DNA of 64,000 bases from Variovorax dokdonensis (GTDB lineage: Bacteria; Pseudomonadota; Gammaproteobacteria; Burkholderiales; Burkholderiaceae_C): the NCBI RefSeq assembly GCF_030316895.1, contig NZ_JASZYV010000004.1:124001-188000 (forward strand). Direction: 5' to 3'. Positions 61,599 through 64,000 of this stretch are shown here, piece by piece (within the stretch, counting starts at the first letter, position 1; every line of letters starts with the position of its first letter). Under the pieces are notes generated by a model. The model had not been told where the DNA came from, searched no databases, and saw only the letters and a list, made by a program, of their open reading frames with translations. The position numbers were made by a program, and so were the translations under genes.

Positions 61599-62647
61599 GC
61601 CCCGTCGTGCACGCGAACGCCTGCGGCTGCCATGGCATCGACGTGCACGCGCACGTGGTGCCCGAGCACTTTCCGCGATACATCGGCGCCAGCATGCCTG
61701 CAGACTGGCCTTCGATGGCGCCGGCCGAATCCTGCCACCGCCACGTGATGATCGCCGGCCGGGTTTATCGCACCGTGTCGGACGCCTGCTGGAGCACATC
61801 GCGCCGCCTGCAGGACCTGCCGGCCATGGGCCTGCGGCTGCAGGTGATCTCGCCCATGCCCGAGCTGCTCTCGTACTGGATGGACGCGACCGACGCGCAG
61901 CAGCTGCTGCGCTACACCAACGATTGCATGGCCTCGATGGTGCAGGACAGCGGCGGGCATCTGGCGGCCCTGGGCGCAGTGCCGCTGCAGGACATCGACC
62001 GGGCGATCGCGGAGCTGACGCACGTGGTCGGCACGCTCGGCTTCGCCGGGGTCGAGATCGGCAGCAACATCAACGGCGTGCCCATCGGCGCACCGCAGTT
62101 CGATGCCTTCTTCGAAGCCTGCGAAGCGCTCGGCGCCGCCGTCTTCGTGCATGCCCTGCGTCCGGCCGGCATGGAGCGCCTGGTCGGCCCCGCGCCCTTG
62201 CAGCAAGTGCTGGCCTACCCGGGCGACGTCGGGCTCGCCGCGGCGTCGGTCATCACCAGCAACCTGATGCTGCGGCGCCCGCGCCTGCGCATCGCCTTCA
62301 GCCATGGGGGCGGCACGCTGGCTGCCCTGCTGCCGCGCCTGGAGCAGGGCTGGGACGTGTTTCCGGCGCTGAAGAAAACCATCGAGGCCTCGCCCACCGA
62401 TCAGGCACGCCAGCTCTTCTACGACACGCTGGTGTTCGACACCCCGATGCTGCGCCATCTGGTCGAGCGCTTCGGCGCCGGGCAGCTGATGGTGGGCACG
62501 GACTACCCCTTCAACTTCCACGACCGCACGCCGGTGCAGCGCATCGAGGCCGCCGGCTTCGACGCGGCCACGGTGGCGGCCCTGGTGCATCGCAATGCCG
62601 AGCGCTTCCTCGGCCGCACGACGACCATGAAAGAGACCGCCCCATGA
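61595..62647 (+). CDS. amidohydrolase family protein (ACMSD-like)
   Basis: 350 aa. Amidohydrolase_2 TIM barrel related to aminocarboxymuconate-semialdehyde and other non-oxidative decarboxylases. Metal residues appear in IDVHAHVVPEHF (HxH), FVHALRP, FSHGGG and VGTDYPFNFHDR (Asp). The GTG start overlaps the Bug stop by four bases (GTGA). Beside an extradiol dioxygenase and an FAH hydrolase it probably decarboxylates an aromatic acid or hydrolyses a ring-cleavage product. Confidence 0.87.
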   Translation: MSPVVHANACGCHGIDVHAHVVPEHFPRYIGASMPADWPSMAPAESCHRHVMIAGRVYRTVSDACWSTSRRLQDLPAMGLRLQVISPMPELLSYWMDATDAQQLLRYTNDCMASMVQDSGGHLAALGAVPLQDIDRAIAELTHVVGTLGFAGVEIGSNINGVPIGAPQFDAFFEACEALGAAVFVHALRPAGMERLVGPAPLQQVLAYPGDVGLAAASVITSNLMLRRPRLRIAFSHGGGTLAALLPRLEQGWDVFPALKKTIEASPTDQARQLFYDTLVFDTPMLRHLVERFGAGQLMVGTDYPFNFHDRTPVQRIEAAGFDAATVAALVHRNAERFLGRTTTMKETAP

Positions 62648-63549
62648 GTTCCCCCTGGATCGAAGGCCTTCGCAGCATCGCGCTCTACGTGCCCGATCTG
62701 GCGCGGGCCGAAGACTTCTACACCCGCACCTGGAACCTCGAAGTGGCTCAGCGCGGCGACGGCGTGCTGTACCTTCGCGGCACCGGCACCGACGCCTATC
62801 TGCTGGCGCTGCATCAAGGCAGCGAAGCGCCGCAGGTGAGACAGGTGACCTTGCGCGCGCGCAGCCGCGAGGCGCTTGGCGCCATTCAGGCCAGCGTGGT
62901 CGCAGCGGGCGGCAGCGTGCTGGCGGAGCCGCACGAGCTGACGCGCGACCCCGCCGGCGGCATCGGCCTGAAGTTCAAGGACCCGCACGGCCGCGTGTTC
63001 CAGGTCGTGCACGGCGACGCGCGGCGGCCCGACGGCGCTGCGGTGAAGGATCGTCCGATCCGCCTGACGCACGTGGTGCTCAACAGCCATGCGGTGGACG
63101 AGACGCAAGCCTTCCTGGCCGATGCGCTGGGCTTTCGGCTGGCCGATCGCACCGGGATCATGGCCTTCATGAACTGCGCGAGGGACCACCACACCATCGC
63201 CATCGGCATCGCCGACAACGACGCGCTCAATCACATCGCCTTCCTGATGCCAGACTTCGAATCGGTGATGCGCGGCGGCGGCCGCATGAAGGATGCGGGC
63301 TTTCCGATCCAGTGGGGCCCTGGCCGCCACGGCCCGGGCAACAACCTCTTCAACTATTTCATCGATCCCTTCGGCGTGGTCATCGAATACACGGCCGAGG
63401 TCGAGCAGATCGACGACAGCTATGTCTCTCACGGGCCCGAGCACTGGAAATGGCCGCCCGGCCGCGTCGACCAGTGGGGCATCTCGCCCGCGCCCGGACC
63501 GACCCTGAAGGAAGCGCAGAAGCGCATCTTCTTCGCCCCCCAGCCCTGA
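62644..63549 (+). CDS. VOC-family extradiol dioxygenase-like protein
   Basis: 301 aa. Two vicinal-oxygen-chelate modules as in type I extradiol ring-cleavage dioxygenases. The metal triad is visible in the second module: His in LTHVVLNS, His in LNHIAFLM and Glu in VVIEYTAE; the signature GPGRHGPGNNLFNYFIDPFG is typical of 2,3-dihydroxybiphenyl/catecholic dioxygenases. The first module lacks these ligands, as usual. ATG overlaps the amidohydrolase stop by four bases. The substrate is probably a catecholic acid. Confidence 0.87.
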   Translation: MSSPWIEGLRSIALYVPDLARAEDFYTRTWNLEVAQRGDGVLYLRGTGTDAYLLALHQGSEAPQVRQVTLRARSREALGAIQASVVAAGGSVLAEPHELTRDPAGGIGLKFKDPHGRVFQVVHGDARRPDGAAVKDRPIRLTHVVLNSHAVDETQAFLADALGFRLADRTGIMAFMNCARDHHTIAIGIADNDALNHIAFLMPDFESVMRGGGRMKDAGFPIQWGPGRHGPGNNLFNYFIDPFGVVIEYTAEVEQIDDSYVSHGPEHWKWPPGRVDQWGISPAPGPTLKEAQKRIFFAPQP

Positions 63550-63582
63550 ACCGAACCCCTCCACGGAGCGCTTGCCAACATC

Positions 63583-64000
63583 ATGAAGTTCACCACCTAC
63601 CTGCGCCAAGGCGCACCACGCCTGGCCCTCGTCGACGGCGAAGACCTCGTCGACCTCAACGATGCCGACGCCCAGGCACCCACCGACCTGCGCGCCGCTT
63701 TGCGCGCCGGCGTCGACCTGCAGGCCGCCGGCCGCCGCGCGCTGGAAGCCGGCACGCGCCAGCCTTTGGCCGCCGTGACGCTGGCACCGCTGGTGCCCGA
63801 GCCGGGCAAGATCATCTGCCTGGGCCTGAACTACTACGACCATGCCAAGGAAGGCGGTCGCGACAAGCCCGAGTACCCGTGGTTCTTCTTCCGTGCGCCC
63901 TCCTCGCTCGTGGCGCATGGCGAAGCCGGCTGGCTGCCCAAGGTGTCGACGCGCTTCGACTACGAGGCCGAGCTGGCGGTCGTCATCGGCCGAACGGTGC
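63583..64000 (+). CDS. fumarylacetoacetate hydrolase family protein (partial)
   Basis: At least 139 aa; the gene runs off the right edge. N-terminal FAH extension (MKFTTYLRQGAPRLALVDGE) and the start of the catalytic domain (PGKIICLGLNYYDHAKEGGR, RFDYEAELAVVIGRT with the metal-binding Glu pair). It follows the dioxygenase by 33 bp and would hydrolyse or isomerise the ring-fission product. Confidence 0.88.
   Translation, partial: MKFTTYLRQGAPRLALVDGEDLVDLNDADAQAPTDLRAALRAGVDLQAAGRRALEAGTRQPLAAVTLAPLVPEPGKIICLGLNYYDHAKEGGRDKPEYPWFFFRAPSSLVAHGEAGWLPKVSTRFDYEAELAVVIGRTV

Overview
The window reads as chromosomal DNA of a high-GC betaproteobacterium, most likely Comamonadaceae and Variovorax-like. 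Supporting signs are several Bug/TctC-type solute-binding proteins, a methionine synthase split into two genes, a BcrAB-free LivHM-type ABC system, a glnK-amtB operon preceded by a sigma-54 promoter, and many oxidative catabolism genes. No rRNA, tRNA, CRISPR array or insertion sequence was seen.

Layout. (1) 0.1-3.5 kb, minus strand: SMP-30-like lactonase, glcE, glcF. (2) 3.5-6.3 kb, minus: a nitrogen-regulated unit of TorF-type porin, glnK and amtB with a sigma-54 promoter at its head and a hairpin terminator at its end. (3) 6.4-8.0 kb, plus: comM/yifB. (4) 8.0-22.1 kb, minus: a contact-dependent inhibition locus in the order cdiB, giant cdiA (2848 aa), cdiI. It is followed by about 3 kb of lower-GC debris with orphan cdiA pieces (a 124-bp near-perfect copy of the cdiA pre-toxin segment and a 52-bp copy of a more internal segment) and candidate immunity genes. 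(5) 22.2-24.1 kb: DUF502 membrane protein and an FAH-family enzyme. (6) 24.2-41.1 kb: a nicotinamide/nicotinate catabolic cluster. Eleven tightly spaced minus-strand genes encode a 6-hydroxynicotinate reductase homologue, UPF0280 protein, two PF06684 proteins, a branched-chain-amino-acid-type ABC transporter, an exported nicotinamidase and a two-subunit molybdenum nicotinate dehydrogenase. They diverge from ferredoxin-NADP reductase, a TetR regulator and an enamidase. A perfect inverted repeat sits in the divergent control region.

(7) 41.1-48.7 kb: a minus-strand operon of priming sugar transferase, acyl-CoA-dehydrogenase-like protein, amino acid:[carrier protein] ligase, a carrier-protein domain fused to a GH2-like glycosidase, and a hexapeptide acetyltransferase, diverging from a DUF1839 gene. 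This looks like a little-described aminoacyl-carrier-protein pathway tied to surface glycan. (8) 48.7-55.3 kb: the two halves of methionine synthase (the cobalamin half with an SAH riboswitch) flanking a PACE efflux gene, a LysR regulator and an SH3-domain protein. (9) 55.3-64.0 kb: AraC regulator, Bug protein, ThDP enzyme and GlcG-like protein, then a LysR-controlled set of Bug protein, amidohydrolase, extradiol-type VOC dioxygenase and an FAH hydrolase cut by the window end, suggesting degradation of an aromatic acid.

How the genes work together: in region 6 nicotinamide would be deamidated by the exported amidase, nicotinate hydroxylated to 6-hydroxynicotinate by NicAB, reduced by the HnR homologue with electrons from the ferredoxin/flavodoxin reductase, and ring-opened by enamidase to 2-formylglutarate. 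This is the reductive route known from Eubacterium barkeri rather than the oxidative maleamate route of pseudomonads. All functional statements come from reading motifs and context; no database search was run.
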